Made by a program: the position numbers and the translations under genes
In this document: positions 36,256 through 45,423 of the stretch, in pieces
How the letters are laid out: each line of letters begins with the position of its first letter
Position numbering within the stretch: the stretch's first letter is position 1
Assembly (NCBI GenBank): GCA_049578985.1
Contig: JBAUMZ010000112.1
Coordinates: forward strand, 3,957 to 67,956
Direction: 5' to 3'
Length of the DNA: 64,000 nucleotides
DNA from: TH5896 sp049578985
GTDB taxonomy: Archaea > Thermoproteota > Nitrososphaeria > Nitrososphaerales > Nitrososphaeraceae
Notes under the pieces: generated by a model
What the model saw: only the letters and a program-made list of their open reading frames with translations
Database searches by the model: none
What the model was told of the DNA's origin: nothing

Positions 36256-36771
36256 CTATTCCTCTGGTGGTTCGAAACCTAAAACCCTTTCCAGACACTC
36301 CATTATCTGCTGAATGGTCTCCTCATCAATTCCTGCAAGATTCAGGATATCCCCCACCAATTCGATTTTGTTCGGCTCTATCGAAGCACATACTTCTTCA
36401 AGCGTAATATCTTCGGAACTGGCCACATCCAAGAAATTCTGGATTTGAGCTTCAGTAAGGAACTCGGTAAAGCACTCTTCACATGTTTGTGGGAACTTCT
36501 TGTCATCTTTCTCTTTAGAGAATGACTTTACTTCCGGGAATGTCTGCTGTGCGGTTAACGCTGCTGCGTTCTCATCACCTTGTATTTGTGAATCCGTATT
36601 TTGACACCCTATATTAATAGGGATAAACTCGTTACCGCAAGTGCTTGTTTGCGATGTCGCTTGGTTCTTCTCGTATGCAGATACGCTTTCAGGTGTTACA
36701 GTAGAGACCGCAGATATTACAAGTAATAAAGCTGCTATTGTCGTTATAATTCCAAGTTTTTGAGATTGCAT
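36256..36771 (-). CDS. family A secreted protein with Cys-containing helical C-terminal domain
   Basis: Start taken at ATG 36771 (MQSQKLGIITTIAALLLVIS), which matches the paralogue at 51927. Signal peptide ends SVSA; family A module YEKNQATSQTSTCGNEFIPI, NIGCQNTDSQIQGDENAAAL, QQTFPEVK. The C-terminal 85 residues form a different, helical domain: FPQTCEECFTEFLTEAQIQN, FLDVASSEDITLEEVCASIE and an ending ERVLGFEPPEE with C-x2-C and two more cysteines. It shows that the exported module can carry unrelated C-termini. Confidence 0.78.
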   Translation of the reverse strand: MQSQKLGIITTIAALLLVISAVSTVTPESVSAYEKNQATSQTSTCGNEFIPINIGCQNTDSQIQGDENAAALTAQQTFPEVKSFSKEKDDKKFPQTCEECFTEFLTEAQIQNFLDVASSEDITLEEVCASIEPNKIELVGDILNLAGIDEETIQQIMECLERVLGFEPPEE

Positions 36772-36963
36772 TACTATTTGGGTTATTTCTATTTGGTTTG
36801 TCTGGATTGAGTGAAATAAGACTGACAAACAAATCTTACAAGCCTTCTTGCTATTTTCTTGCTGTTCCTGTTTGTGCGGCGCGGATGATGTGTACTTCAG
36901 TCTAGTTCCTAGACTTATGGTATATCCTTTTTTCTGGGTGTGCCGGCCGCTATCTCGTTGTCT

Positions 36964-37173
36964 CTAAGTTAACCTAATAACGTCCTGCCTCAAGTATTGA
37001 AGACTCCCTATTATCGTATCTAAGTTATGTACTATCTCTTCTTTTAGACTTCTATTAGTATTTGTATAATTCATTCTGTCTATTGCATTCTGAATAAGTT
37101 GCTTCGTCTTTGGTTCTAAATATTCCAGTGTCCAGTCGCAAGTGTTCGATGAAGTATTGAATTCATGGAACAT
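36964..37173 (-). CDS. 69-residue helical hypothetical protein
   Basis: MFHEFNTSSNTCDWTLEYLE then PKTKQLIQNAIDRMNYTN and two amphipathic helices. No signal or metal motif. The ATG start has an AT-rich upstream. Family not recognised. Confidence 0.4.
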   Translation of the reverse strand: MFHEFNTSSNTCDWTLEYLEPKTKQLIQNAIDRMNYTNTNRSLKEEIVHNLDTIIGSLQYLRQDVIRLT

Positions 37174-37886
37174 CTACCAAGGTATAGCAGTTACCTAGAT
37201 TGACAATTAGCTTGGCATCTATCACCAAAATGGACTGTCCAAACTCCTCTGTCAAATTTGGTTCACACACAGTACAGACAGATGTCGTCTATCACCCTGA
37301 AAAGAGAAGAGGGAAGAGAGAGGAAGAAGAAGCCTTTGCCCTGCTCGTGTCTAGTCGGCTAAAAGTTCTTGTTGACTAACAGAAATGTTGGCCGAGTATG
37401 CAATATCCATTGAATGGGTATCCATATTGGTTGCAGTTTCTTGAAAACATAATTTTCGAAGATGTAGTTTCCTGGTGGGGCACTACTAGTATCAATACCT
37501 CCTATCAATGGTGATTTGGTGACAGTTAGGAACATTCCATGGGATAATACGATAAGAAATAACAGATAAATAAGCCGTAGCGCGGACAGTCCTAACTCGT
37601 AGCAGTCAATAGCAGATAGAAAAAGCTATAGCAAGCAATGGCCTCTAAATCTTATGGGGTAGTTCTTACCTCCCTGACCAAGTACAATTTAAGCATTATT
37701 AATCTACACTCGATTTACGATCACTTAAGGATAAAGACTATTTAAAAACGAGACAACAGCAACATAAATAGTATATTGTAATACTCTATATTATGATACA
37801 CTAACATAAAAGATGTAGTTTTGTAGGCCTATATTATATGCAGTATCTTTTTTAGATTTTCATGAAACCAGATTGTACTAGAGCTA
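37174..37886. other. 700-base region with a family C tail scar and a dispersed repeat
   Basis: On the minus strand 37211-37260 reads PNLTEEFGQSILVIDAK, the last residues of a family C protein without the rest of the gene. At 37571-37640 lies one copy of the GTAGC...AGCAGATAGA dispersed repeat. No gene is supported. Confidence 0.5.
37571..37641 (+). repeat. dispersed 70-80 base repeat, copy 1
   Basis: TAAGCCGTAGCGCGGACAGT, CCTAACTCGTAGCAGTCAAT and AGCAGATAGAAAAAGCTATA. Related copies: 49749-49829, 59708-59782 and 61607-61655. All lie in non-coding DNA near family C, integrase or coiled-coil genes. No open frame runs through it. Confidence 0.5.
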
Positions 37887-39113
37887 TTAACTGACATCTG
37901 TTCTGCTCATATGGTTTTTAATTGCATCATTTAGCGTTTTTGTTACAATTGGAAGAATTCTAGGATCGTTTACCTTCGGAATTATGTAATCCTCTTTCAG
38001 ATGAGGTTTTTCAACTAGCGAAGCGATAGCATAGGACGCTGTAACTAATATGTCTTCATCTAAATCTTTTGCTCTCATGTCAAGCAATGCCCTTAGAACC
38101 GAAGGGAACACGACAGCATTGTTGACCTGATTGGGAAAATCTGACCGGCCAGTAGCTACGATTCTTGCACCAGCTTTCAATGCATCTGATGGAAGTATCT
38201 CAGGATCAGGATTGCTTAATGCAAAAATTATAGCATTTCGGTTCATTGATCTCACCATACCAGCTTTTAAAAGTCCAGCTTTGCCAGATACACCTATGAA
38301 TACATCGGCATCTCTAACTATATCTGCTAAATTCCCTGTCAATTTCCTTGGATTGCTTTTACTAGATATTTCTTGTTTGTATGTAGTGTCGTTGTTTCTA
38401 TCGTCGCCGTCATCTATTAGATCTATTCTTCCTTCATATAATGCTCCTTTGCTATCTGTAACAACAATATCTTTACATCCTGCTTTTTGCAGAATCTGAA
38501 AGATACCAAAACCAGCAGAACCAGCACCTGATACAACTACCTTTATGCTATCAATTTTTTTGTTCAATAACTTTAGAGAATTTATCAATGCTGCCAAAGT
38601 TATTACAGCCGTACCATGCTGATCGTCATGAAAAACTGGTATGGTAAGTTCATCTTGGAGTCTTTTTATAATATCAAAGACCTTGGGCGATTCTATATCT
38701 TCAATATTTATCGCTCCAAAAACAGGTTGAATCGCCTTAACAAGTCTAATTATTTCTTCCTTTTCTTTTGTTGCTATACATAATGGAATTGCATTTATGC
38801 CACCCAAAATTTTGAACAAGACAGATTTTCCCTCCATAACGGGGAGTGCTCCTTCAGGTCCGATATTTCCTAGGCCAAGGACTCGTGTTCCATCACATAT
38901 TATAGCAACATTGTTCCACTTTGATGTATAATCGTATGCCAATTCTTTATTATTACTTATTTCTGTGGCAACATATGCTACTCCTGGTGTGTATATTAAA
39001 CCAAGTGTCCCTTTTTCCTCATCAAAAGCATTTTCTACAGATATCCTATTGTGAATTTCGATCTTTCCTTTTAGCATTCTATGAAGATTGATGGCGTCTT
39101 CCTTAGTATTCAA
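37887..39113 (-). CDS. malic enzyme (malate dehydrogenase, decarboxylating)
   Basis: 408 residues, the length of the short bacterial/archaeal malic enzymes. Malic N-domain: YTPGVAYVA (Tyr41 catalytic), DGTRVLGLGNIGPEGALPVM, GKSVLFKILGGI (Lys96), metal ligands in GAINIEDIESPKVF and FHDDQHGTA (162-169). NAD(P)-binding domain: VVVSGAGSAGFGIFQI and FALSNPDPE. It decarboxylates malate to pyruvate, giving NAD(P)H; in an autotroph it links the carbon cycle to pyruvate. It stands alone. The start MNTKEDAINLHRM is an ATG with an AT-rich upstream. Confidence 0.95.
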   Translation of the reverse strand: MNTKEDAINLHRMLKGKIEIHNRISVENAFDEEKGTLGLIYTPGVAYVATEISNNKELAYDYTSKWNNVAIICDGTRVLGLGNIGPEGALPVMEGKSVLFKILGGINAIPLCIATKEKEEIIRLVKAIQPVFGAINIEDIESPKVFDIIKRLQDELTIPVFHDDQHGTAVITLAALINSLKLLNKKIDSIKVVVSGAGSAGFGIFQILQKAGCKDIVVTDSKGALYEGRIDLIDDGDDRNNDTTYKQEISSKSNPRKLTGNLADIVRDADVFIGVSGKAGLLKAGMVRSMNRNAIIFALSNPDPEILPSDALKAGARIVATGRSDFPNQVNNAVVFPSVLRALLDMRAKDLDEDILVTASYAIASLVEKPHLKEDYIIPKVNDPRILPIVTKTLNDAIKNHMSRTDVS

Positions 39114-39247
39114 GTAATATTCAAGCCCTCTAATTCCCGGTATTCATCCATAGTGTATTCTCGCCAAATATAACTGCTTGAAATAGTTCTTCATTTCATC
39201 TGGAATATTACAGTTATTATTATTAGCACTAGTAAATATATTCATAC

Positions 39248-39459
39248 TTATAAACCTCTTAGAAAAAGCGGAATTATTCTTACTCTATCATTAATACACA
39301 AGGGGCATTTAGTAATTGTTTCAATCTTAAAAAGTTTACCATGAGTAGATAATGATGAAGCGAAAGACATGATTCACATATTAGAAAATGCTTTCCTTTC
39401 TCACGATTATTGTCACCGGTAGGATATTTTTCTGTTTCTCCTATTGGTATTGCCATCAT
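39248..39459 (-). pseudogene. zinc-ribbon gene with one-base frameshift
   Basis: MMAIPIGETEKYPTGDNNRE and KGKHFLICESC in one frame, then shifted by one base S-F-A-S-S-L-S-T-H-G, FKIETITKCPLCINDRVRII and PLFLRGL. Both knuckles (C-E-S-C and C-P-L-C) survive and the order matches the ribbon family at 62539 (VICNSC...C-x-x-C...IPI). TGTTCT read as TGTCT explains the break. Confidence 0.55.
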
Positions 39460-39836
39460 AAATATGCCATCTTCATCTAGCTTTACTACTGCTGCTGATC
39501 ACCATCCTGTTTCTTGGAGCAGTTATTTGCTTATTTGCTTCAATATTGTTTAATAACTGGATCTAAGGTAAATTCGAAGGATTTTGAAGTTACAAGAGTC
39601 ACAAGAGTCGATAGGCTATAGTGTTCCCTCTTTAATTGCGCATAGTACTAGTTAGTTTGCAAATATCTTATTGATTGTGAAAGACGATGACCCAGAATAT
39701 TAGCCCTGACAGACGAATAGTTATTACGAAGCGGGCAACTAAATTTTTTTCTCTGTTTCACCCGGTTGTCATGTCCTTATTTGCTACTGGTCATAATACT
39801 AAGACTGTGATAACTAAACAGTAAGAATAACCTGAT
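39460..39836. other. intergenic with a membrane-helix remnant
   Basis: At 39486-39567 the plus strand reads LLLLITILFLGAVICLFASI then LFNNWI and stop, without a start codon. Otherwise no gene. Confidence 0.35.
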
Positions 39837-39950
39837 TCACTCTTTCCAATTTTTCTTACAAAATGCACATAAGTCTACCCAACCACCTGCCATTCGAACC
39901 TGGTTATACCCTTTACTATTTCCACAAAACGTACAGACTCTGCATTTCAT
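39837..39950 (-). CDS. 37-residue zinc-ribbon mini-protein
   Basis: MKCRVCTFCGNSKGYNQVRM then AGGWVDLCAFCKKNWKE. Two C-x2-C pairs (C6-C9 and C28-C31, plus C3) with a conserved-looking WVDLCAFC. Such very short ribbons are frequent in thaumarchaea. ATG start, full stop, no partner. Confidence 0.6.
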   Translation of the reverse strand: MKCRVCTFCGNSKGYNQVRMAGGWVDLCAFCKKNWKE

Positions 39951-40122
39951 CCGATAGAATGTCCTGTATGTGGATTAGATGTGTTTACAGTGTCTAACAT
40001 TATTTATGTTATATCGACTGGATGAGATGAGTTAGCAATCATTAGGCAGCAGTAAACTCTACATGTCCTAATTAAAAAATTCCTCCAGGGATGATATTAC
40101 ATTTTAGCGAAATCCCAAGTAG

Positions 40123-40370
40123 AAAAGATGGGCACTGTCAATATTAAGAAATTTCCATACAAAGGAAGCTATACGCTTTAATGAATTAAAGAGAGTATCA
40201 CCTAGTACCAGTACTAGCGAATAGATTATTGGAAATGGAACGGGAAGGCCTTATTTCAAAGAAAATTTATCCTGAAATCCCAGAGTAGAGTACCGGCTGG
40301 CTGCTAGGGCAAAGGAGCTAGGGGTAATACTTAAAGATTTATGAGAATGGGCTCAGCACTGGAAATCTCC
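40123..40370 (+). pseudogene. HxlR-type winged-helix regulator, broken
   Basis: KRWALSILRNFHTKEAIRFN and ELKRVSPSTS form the first helices and match the HxlR pattern (K-W-x-x-x-I-L-R-x-L...RF-x-E-L-x-R). In a second frame LANRLLEMEREGLISKKIYP-E-I-P, and in a third RVEYRLAARAKELGVILKDL, TGA, EWA. Two frameshifts and one CGA-to-TGA nonsense. The gene once encoded a redox or ligand-sensing repressor. Confidence 0.65.
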
Positions 40371-40426
40371 TAGAATTCCAGCCACAACACTAGAATAAGA
40401 CTAATCTGTGTGCCCAATTCGGGGCC

Positions 40427-40558
40427 ATGCATCCAAGGTTCGATGAACTAATCACTGTCATTAGAACTGTTGTAGAAGACGGGAAGGGGTCATTGCACAA
40501 GGAAGCAACTAGTCACGATGACTTGTTTGACTGTTTCAGACTATCAGTCCGTCAATAA
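40427..40558 (+). pseudogene. C-terminal fragment of an unidentified protein
   Basis: MHPRFDELITVIRTVVEDGK, SLHKEATSHDDLFDCFRLSV. It resembles the end of phage terminase- or RNaseH-like proteins (L-D-K-E-x-T-S-x-D-D-x-x-D-x-F-R-L), a weak impression only. Open frame continues upstream without a start. Confidence 0.3.
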
Positions 40559-40566
40559 GGCCATTA

Positions 40567-41235
40567 CTAACCGCCAACAACAAGCGCCGAAGGAGTATAT
40601 TCGATCGGCCAGTCAGCACTCAGTTTGTTCCAAGATTTACCTGAATCCGTCGAAATAAAGATACCACGATTGTTGGCGGCATAAAACTTTCCAGATACCT
40701 TTCGATTTGCTGCTAAAATCGACACAGTGGTCCCATAAGGTTCAGGAAGCCCTTTTGAAACAGCATTCCAATATTTGCCATCTGCAGTATCCTTTCTGTA
40801 TAGTTAGGCAGCGCCGTCGGGCACAAAGGATTTAAAAGGGCCATCAGAGGCTGAGACAATCACGGCCTCAGGATTATCTGAATCAACCGCCAATCCAACA
40901 AGGTAACTATGTTTCAACCCTTCCATGGGTCTAGTCCATGTTTCTCCATAATCATAACTTTCGAAGTACCAGTCGCCTGCAGAAGAATAGAGGCGTTTAT
41001 GAGCCTTCGGATGAGTGGCTAAAGTATGCGTATCATACTGGCCACCTTTAACTCTGTCTATCCATGTTTTTCCCCCATCGCGACTTTGTACAAGTGCACC
41101 CGCCTCTATAGCGACAAAAAGATAATCTGGATTGATCGCATCAGGTTCAATCCAACGAACATGATGGGTCCAGGGCCTAGGAGGGAAACTCCAAGTTTTT
41201 GATGAAGGTAAATTATTTCGCAATACTTTTCGCAA
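40567..41235 (-). pseudogene. BNR/YVTN-type beta-propeller protein, truncated and with nonsense codon
   Basis: Propeller blades are clear: LFVAIEAGALVQSRDGGKTW, THTLATHPKAHKRLYSSAGD, FESYDYGETWTRPMEGLKHS. A TAA at 40804-40806 follows PDGAA, and the same frame goes on LYRKDTADGKYWNAVSKGLP, FYAANNRGIFISTDSGKSW to TAG at 40567. The usual N-terminal half (first blades) is missing. Two lesions, one gene. Family members are intracellular or secreted propellers of unknown role. Confidence 0.7.
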
Positions 41236-41337
41236 ATTTCAGTATAGATGGTCTTGTAGGATGAGGTTGTGGTGAATTACAAGGCATGGCAAGGTACTAG
41301 AACACCTTATATCCAAGATATAATAACTGACACTCAT

Positions 41338-43140
41338 ATGATACAAAATCATAGAAAAAACTATACTTTGATTCTGTTACCTTTCCTGTTGGCCAGCATT
41401 GCTGCTGGTGGTCTGCTACTCCTAAGTGCGAGTACGTCACCAGGCTATGCTAGCACCAACGATGGTAACAATAGTAACAACAGCATGACCACTAACCCTT
41501 CCTCAACTCTTCTCCCCAATAGTTACAGCAGCAGCGCACTCGGGAATACTTACGCTACCCTTGACCTAACTCCGAATATGATAGCCGCCGGTGGCCCAAT
41601 TCCCCCTAACTATACAATAGCGCAACAAGAAGCAGAATGCGCAGCAGAGCAGGAGAACCCTGGATGGTACCCAACACTGGCTCCTGCAGAGCATCATGAC
41701 TCTGCACGTTCGGAGATGTATCCATGTGCCCAGTTCCCCGGATCCTATACTGGTCCTAACAACGTGTATGCTTATCCATCACCGTTAAGTACGTATATCA
41801 CTCCATTTAGCATGGCAACACGTGGAATAGACGAGATGTACATTTATGGTGGAGCAGCCGCTGATGCTAAACCGCCAACCGGTCAAACATATGTCGCTAG
41901 TGTAGAACCAGGTACGCTCGACGAGAAATGGCGAACTTATCTTAATAATGGCAATATAACCAATGAATTCTATCTACAAGGGGCAGTCTACACCTTGCCT
42001 GATGGCACCCTTGCTGCTACTGCGGGTCACCAACTGTTTAAACTCAATGCCACCACTGGAGCAATTATCGCTAAAGTTACTCTTCCAACCGGTGACAACC
42101 CTGCAAGTGATAGTGGATTCAACGGTTTGTCAATATTCCCAGGAGATGGTAGCCTCATCCTCAAGTCATTTAACCGACCAGTTGGATGCCCACTAAATGG
42201 CTACAGCGCTGCTGCCTACGCATGCCCAGGTGCCCCTGCATCTGCTAGTCCTTCAGTCTTGTCGGTAGTTGACCCAGATACCTGGAAAGTACTTGGTTGG
42301 GTTCAGGGTACCGAGAACTCTGCTGGTCGTATTACTGCTAGCCAGTTCGAAGGCAAGAACTATGCCTACTTTGCTGGTAGTTCCAACGTATTCCGATATG
42401 TATGGGATGGCAATAATATAACACTCGATGAAACCTGGGGACCAGTTCCGTACTTGAAACCGGGTCAAACGATTGCGGGCGCCGTCGAGATTCTAGGTAA
42501 CTGGATGATCCTCACTACCAATGGCAATCCATCTAACGTACCTATGAGCGTGGTTGCTATCTCACAGGCGAACTCAAGCAAGTTGACAACGCTTGACCCC
42601 ATACCCCTTGAACCAGGACAACAGAGTACTTATTATGCCCACGGTGCAGTAGACCCAGAGAATAATCGGATTTATGCCATGGATGCTGGAGTACACAAGG
42701 CATTTGCTGTCAATATTGATCCCAGTACTGGTAATATGTCAGTTGCATGGGTTGAGCCTCAATGGAGCCAGAGTTACATCACGCTGATAGGCCCATCTTA
42801 CGCACGAGTCTTCGTCAATACTAACATGTCATCACCAGTGACACAGAACGTCAGTGAGATGAAGCCTGGACCTATTGGAGCCAATTACAAGGAACAGATC
42901 CAATGGAGAGATGCTGCAACGGGCAACTTACTTGCTGCATCTGACTTCTTCCCATCGTCTGCTTCGTATGCCGATGTGCCTGTTGGTTATGGTGGGCTCA
43001 TCTACGACATTACTAACATCGGTAACATCATTGCCCTTCAGGTACTACCAGCAACTAATGTGACCTCCACAACTAATGCCGACATGGCCTCCACTACTAC
43101 TACAACAACAGGTCAGAATTCAACGTCAGCAGCAGGCTGA
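41338..43140 (+). CDS. large secreted beta-propeller protein
   Basis: I start at ATG 41338 (MIQNHRKNYTLILLPFLLAS), the beginning of a signal peptide; an upstream GTG at 41269 would precede it with 23 polar residues. The 600-residue protein has a Ser/Asn/Thr linker, then repeating blades such as LQGAVYTLPDGTLAATAGHQ, GLSIFPGDGSLILKSFNR, YFAGSSNVFRYVWDGNNITL and AHGAVDPENNRIYAMDAGVH, typical of PQQ/YVTN-like propellers. No PQQ-binding or catalytic motif was identified. A Thr-rich tail follows. It ends at a strong hairpin terminator. Confidence 0.78.
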   Translation: MIQNHRKNYTLILLPFLLASIAAGGLLLLSASTSPGYASTNDGNNSNNSMTTNPSSTLLPNSYSSSALGNTYATLDLTPNMIAAGGPIPPNYTIAQQEAECAAEQENPGWYPTLAPAEHHDSARSEMYPCAQFPGSYTGPNNVYAYPSPLSTYITPFSMATRGIDEMYIYGGAAADAKPPTGQTYVASVEPGTLDEKWRTYLNNGNITNEFYLQGAVYTLPDGTLAATAGHQLFKLNATTGAIIAKVTLPTGDNPASDSGFNGLSIFPGDGSLILKSFNRPVGCPLNGYSAAAYACPGAPASASPSVLSVVDPDTWKVLGWVQGTENSAGRITASQFEGKNYAYFAGSSNVFRYVWDGNNITLDETWGPVPYLKPGQTIAGAVEILGNWMILTTNGNPSNVPMSVVAISQANSSKLTTLDPIPLEPGQQSTYYAHGAVDPENNRIYAMDAGVHKAFAVNIDPSTGNMSVAWVEPQWSQSYITLIGPSYARVFVNTNMSSPVTQNVSEMKPGPIGANYKEQIQWRDAATGNLLAASDFFPSSASYADVPVGYGGLIYDITNIGNIIALQVLPATNVTSTTNADMASTTTTTTGQNSTSAAG

Positions 43141-43190
43141 TTGATTGACCAAGCGGATCAGTCAATCAATCTACCTTTTTTCCTTTTTTT
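43139..43190 (+). terminator. hairpin plus T-tract terminator
   Basis: An 11-base perfect stem, GATTGATTGAC at 43139-43149 and GTCAATCAATC at 43161-43171, with an 11-base loop, followed by two runs of T (CCTTTTTTCCTTTTTTT). It overlaps the stop codon of the propeller gene. This is the clearest terminator in the window. Confidence 0.85.
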
Positions 43191-43469
43191 GTTGTAGAAC
43201 ATCTATGTGTTTATCGAGGTAGGCATTACTTTATCAGTGTCTCTATCCATAGTAACAAGCGATCAGGTGAAAAATTTCTACAGGCTTTGATTAGCCCCGG
43301 TCTTATGAAGAATCTTCAGAAATGCGGTAGTTTTTCAGAATTCTAATAAATAGTATTTTCAGAAGGTAATTGACTGACAGTAAGTACAGTGTCTGAATAA
43401 TTAGTTATGCAGTGGCTTTGAGAACAAAAAAATAGTTGTGGATGAATCAAATAGTTTTGTTCAGTCTAG

Positions 43470-43862
43470 TTATGGCATTGGTATCTCAGGAAATTCAAAT
43501 GGATAGTCGCCTAAACCGTTCCCCAATCCCGTGAGAATGCCGTCTTCCTCTCCAAATTCAAGCTCTATGTCAAGCTCTTGACTCGGAGCTGCATTAGTTG
43601 GTGTCGAGCTTATAGCAGCTCCGTCACTATCTTGAACAGAATTGAGATCATTTAGACAGTTCGCGCTTGTCTGGAGCTGTATTCCAATAATGAGTGAAAC
43701 CAATTCCGATGGGCAGTCATTATTTGCAGCTGATGATTGGGCATTGCTATCACCGTATTTCTTTTTTGCAAATACATCATTGCTGTATGGTGCTAAAGCT
43801 GCGCTAGCAAACAAGGCTACTGTTACCATTGCTACCATTGGTAGTGTTTTATTGTTCTTCAT
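43470..43862 (-). CDS. family B secreted protein (KKYGDSNAQ)
   Basis: Start taken at ATG 43862 (MKNNKTLPMVAMVTVALFAS), as in the paralogue at 56640. Signal peptide ends DVFA; then KKKYGDSNAQSSAANNDCPS, a helix LVSLIIGIQLQTSANCLNDL, SVQDSDGAAISSTPTNAAPS and QELDIELEFGEE. Two cysteines. The tail is Gly/Pro-rich and acidic. An exported protein of unknown function, about 83% identical in its module to 56640. Confidence 0.75.
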   Translation of the reverse strand: MKNNKTLPMVAMVTVALFASAALAPYSNDVFAKKKYGDSNAQSSAANNDCPSELVSLIIGIQLQTSANCLNDLNSVQDSDGAAISSTPTNAAPSQELDIELEFGEEDGILTGLGNGLGDYPFEFPEIPMP

Positions 43863-43983
43863 GATTCGCAAGAAGCTCTTGCATACGCATTTAATTGGGT
43901 TGAGTCAATCTGATTTATTTTATTGCGTTACTGTGTAGAAGATTTGTCTTCCACTATTATACATGAATGCTATTGTATTAGAG

Positions 43984-44018
43984 ATCTAATAGAAAAGATA
44001 TCTGATATTAATGGGAGT
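43984..44018 (+). promoter_or_regulatory. ATATCnGATAT upstream element, copy 3
   Basis: TCTAATAGAAAAGATATCTG then ATATTAATGGGAGTC; palindrome at 43998-44008, 62 bases before the family A start. Confidence 0.65.
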
Positions 44019-44070
44019 CAAATTCAGTTTAATCCAAATAAACTAAACCGATGTTTATGCTGCTAATATT

Positions 44071-44385
44071 ATGAATAACAAGAGTTTGAGTATAGCTGTC
44101 GTAGCAGCAGTGGCAGCAATGCTCGTTGCAACGTCAGCTGTGGCAACAGAAGACGCGTTCGCAGGCAAGAAGAAATACGAGAAGAGTCAAGCGAGCTCTC
44201 AGGCTAATGCTTGTGGAAATGGTTTCATGTCAACCAATGTAGGATGTCAAAACACCGATTCTCAGATCCAAGGGGATGAGAATGGAGTGGCGCAAACAGC
44301 ACAGCAGACATTCCCAGAAGTTGACAACGGACACGACGACAGACATCACGGCGGACACGACGGCGGCTGGCGTGGAGAAGAATAA
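44071..44385 (+). CDS. family A secreted protein with His-rich tail
   Basis: 104 residues: signal peptide (SLSIAVVAAVAAMLVATSAV), ends AFAG; KKKYEKSQASSQANACGNGF, STNVGCQNTDSQIQGDENGV, QQTFPEVD and the tail DDRHHGGHDGG. Close paralogue at 57271-57576. Transcription ends in a T tract (CCTTTTTTTG) within 20 bases of the stop. Confidence 0.8.
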   Translation: MNNKSLSIAVVAAVAAMLVATSAVATEDAFAGKKKYEKSQASSQANACGNGFMSTNVGCQNTDSQIQGDENGVAQTAQQTFPEVDNGHDDRHHGGHDGGWRGEE

Positions 44386-44450
44386 ACCATCAACCACATC
44401 CCTTTTTTTGTTATTTTATACCAGTTTGTGAAAGATTTTTTCTATAGTAT

Positions 44451-44500
44451 AAATATGTGATTTCTGTTTTCTATTGTTTTTTCTTAACTGACATATGCAG
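44451..44500 (+). promoter_or_regulatory. conserved upstream element of PPFP-type family A genes (copy 2)
   Basis: AAATATGTGATTTCTGTTTT, CTATTGTTTTTTCTTAACTG and ACATATGCAG, 23-72 bases upstream of the ATG. See copies at 12946 and 57641. Confidence 0.6.
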
Positions 44501-44522
44501 TCAACGATAGATTAGATATTGT

Positions 44523-44813
44523 ATGACTGTGAACATTAGAGTATATGCTGTTACAGCAATTGTGACAGTGGTTATTTTCTCAGTTGCAATATCATATATT
44601 GGTGTAAACAACGTATATGCTACTGATTATGAAAAAAGCCAAACCGTCGCACAGACAAATGAATGCGGCAACTATTGGTTTCCATTAGATGTATTATGCT
44701 CTAATTTAGGTTCTCAGACTCAGGGGGATGAAAATAGTATTTCAGTCGCATCTGCTCAACAGCAAGAAGAAGACAAATCTAGTAAAACAAGCTACGGCCC
44801 GCCATTTCCATAG
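44523..44813 (+). CDS. family A secreted protein, PPFP-tail type
   Basis: 96 residues: signal peptide (VYAVTAIVTVVIFSVAISYI, cut near VYA), DYEKSQTVAQTNECGNYWFP, LDVLCSNLGSQTQGDENSIS and tail TSYGPPFP. Module and tail match 12614 nearly residue for residue. It is the intact counterpart of the pseudogene at 57713. Confidence 0.78.
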   Translation: MTVNIRVYAVTAIVTVVIFSVAISYIGVNNVYATDYEKSQTVAQTNECGNYWFPLDVLCSNLGSQTQGDENSISVASAQQQEEDKSSKTSYGPPFP

Positions 44814-45190
44814 AAATATCTAATAATGTTTAATGGGTAGCAATTGTGAGGCTACTGTCTACATATAGCGCTATCATACAGCTACAATCTACATCATAAA
44901 TCATAACACGATATTGCGACAGAAGGTGGTACGTATGAAGAATCATCGTACCAATTGTAATGGCTGCAATTTGCGGCTGCATTTTCTCTTCAGTTAGTTA
45001 TTGAAAAGATATAACATAAATCAGGATTAACCAAGATAATATTTGTAACCATAACCAAATAGCGAATTTGAAATACGTACATAGGATCAGATAAACGTAC
45101 ATAGGATCAGATAAACGTACATAGGATCAGATTCAGCGCACTAAAAGATGCTGTCTACAGTCATGCTGGTTACGATTGGTATAAGCCGTA
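44814..45190 (+). pseudogene. decayed copy of the acidic secreted gene at 58249
   Basis: The 3' flank and first codons match 57977-58340 (CATAAATCAGGATYAACCAA, then ATCAGATTCAGCGCACTAA and GTTACGATTGGTATAAGCC). The start codon region is replaced by three copies of a 20-base unit, and the frame is lost at once. The Asp/Ser-rich coding part is absent. Confidence 0.6.
45075..45134. repeat. 20-base tandem triplication
   Basis: Three units of ACGTACATAGGATCAGATAA (last one ends ...GATTC). It lies where the paralogous gene has its start codon. Confidence 0.9.
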
Positions 45191-45310
45191 GACTTCATCA
45201 TTTCTTGTAAGGATTTATTTAGTGGAGTAAGGATTTTGACAGGGCCAAGATGTTAAAGTAATACTATTTAGGAAAGTCAGTCGAATAAATCAATTCAATA
45301 TGAGTCATCA

Positions 45311-45418
45311 CATGGTCATTTATAACTATCATAATAATTCTTGCCATTACAAGTAACTGTCTCATAGGCCGTGATACCCATGGTCATTCGTAGGTACCAT
45401 AATAATTCTTGCCATCAC
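45311..45418. repeat. 40-base direct repeat pair
   Basis: CATGGTCATTTATAACTATC then ATAATAATTCTTGCCATTAC at 45311-45350, and a second copy at 45379-45418 with six or so differences. Spacing is 68 bases. Function unknown; probably a local duplication. Confidence 0.6.
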
Positions 45419-45423
45419 ATTAA

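Larger units (their letters stand above)
43388..45190. repeat. four-gene secreted-protein cassette, copy 1
   Basis: Family B gene (minus), then family A gene with His tail (plus), family A gene with PPFP tail (plus), then a decayed fourth gene. The whole block aligns, intergenic regions included, with 56560-58340. Markers in both: the AGCAGTAGCTTTGAGAACAA-like right flank of the family B gene, the ATATCnGATAT element, the TATAAATATRYGATTTCTGT block and GTTACGATTGGTATAAGCC at the end. Confidence 0.8.

Noticed and set aside
45311..45418. Second CRISPR-like pair
   Set aside because: The repeat is about 40 bases with several mismatches and the spacer is only 28; more likely a simple local duplication.
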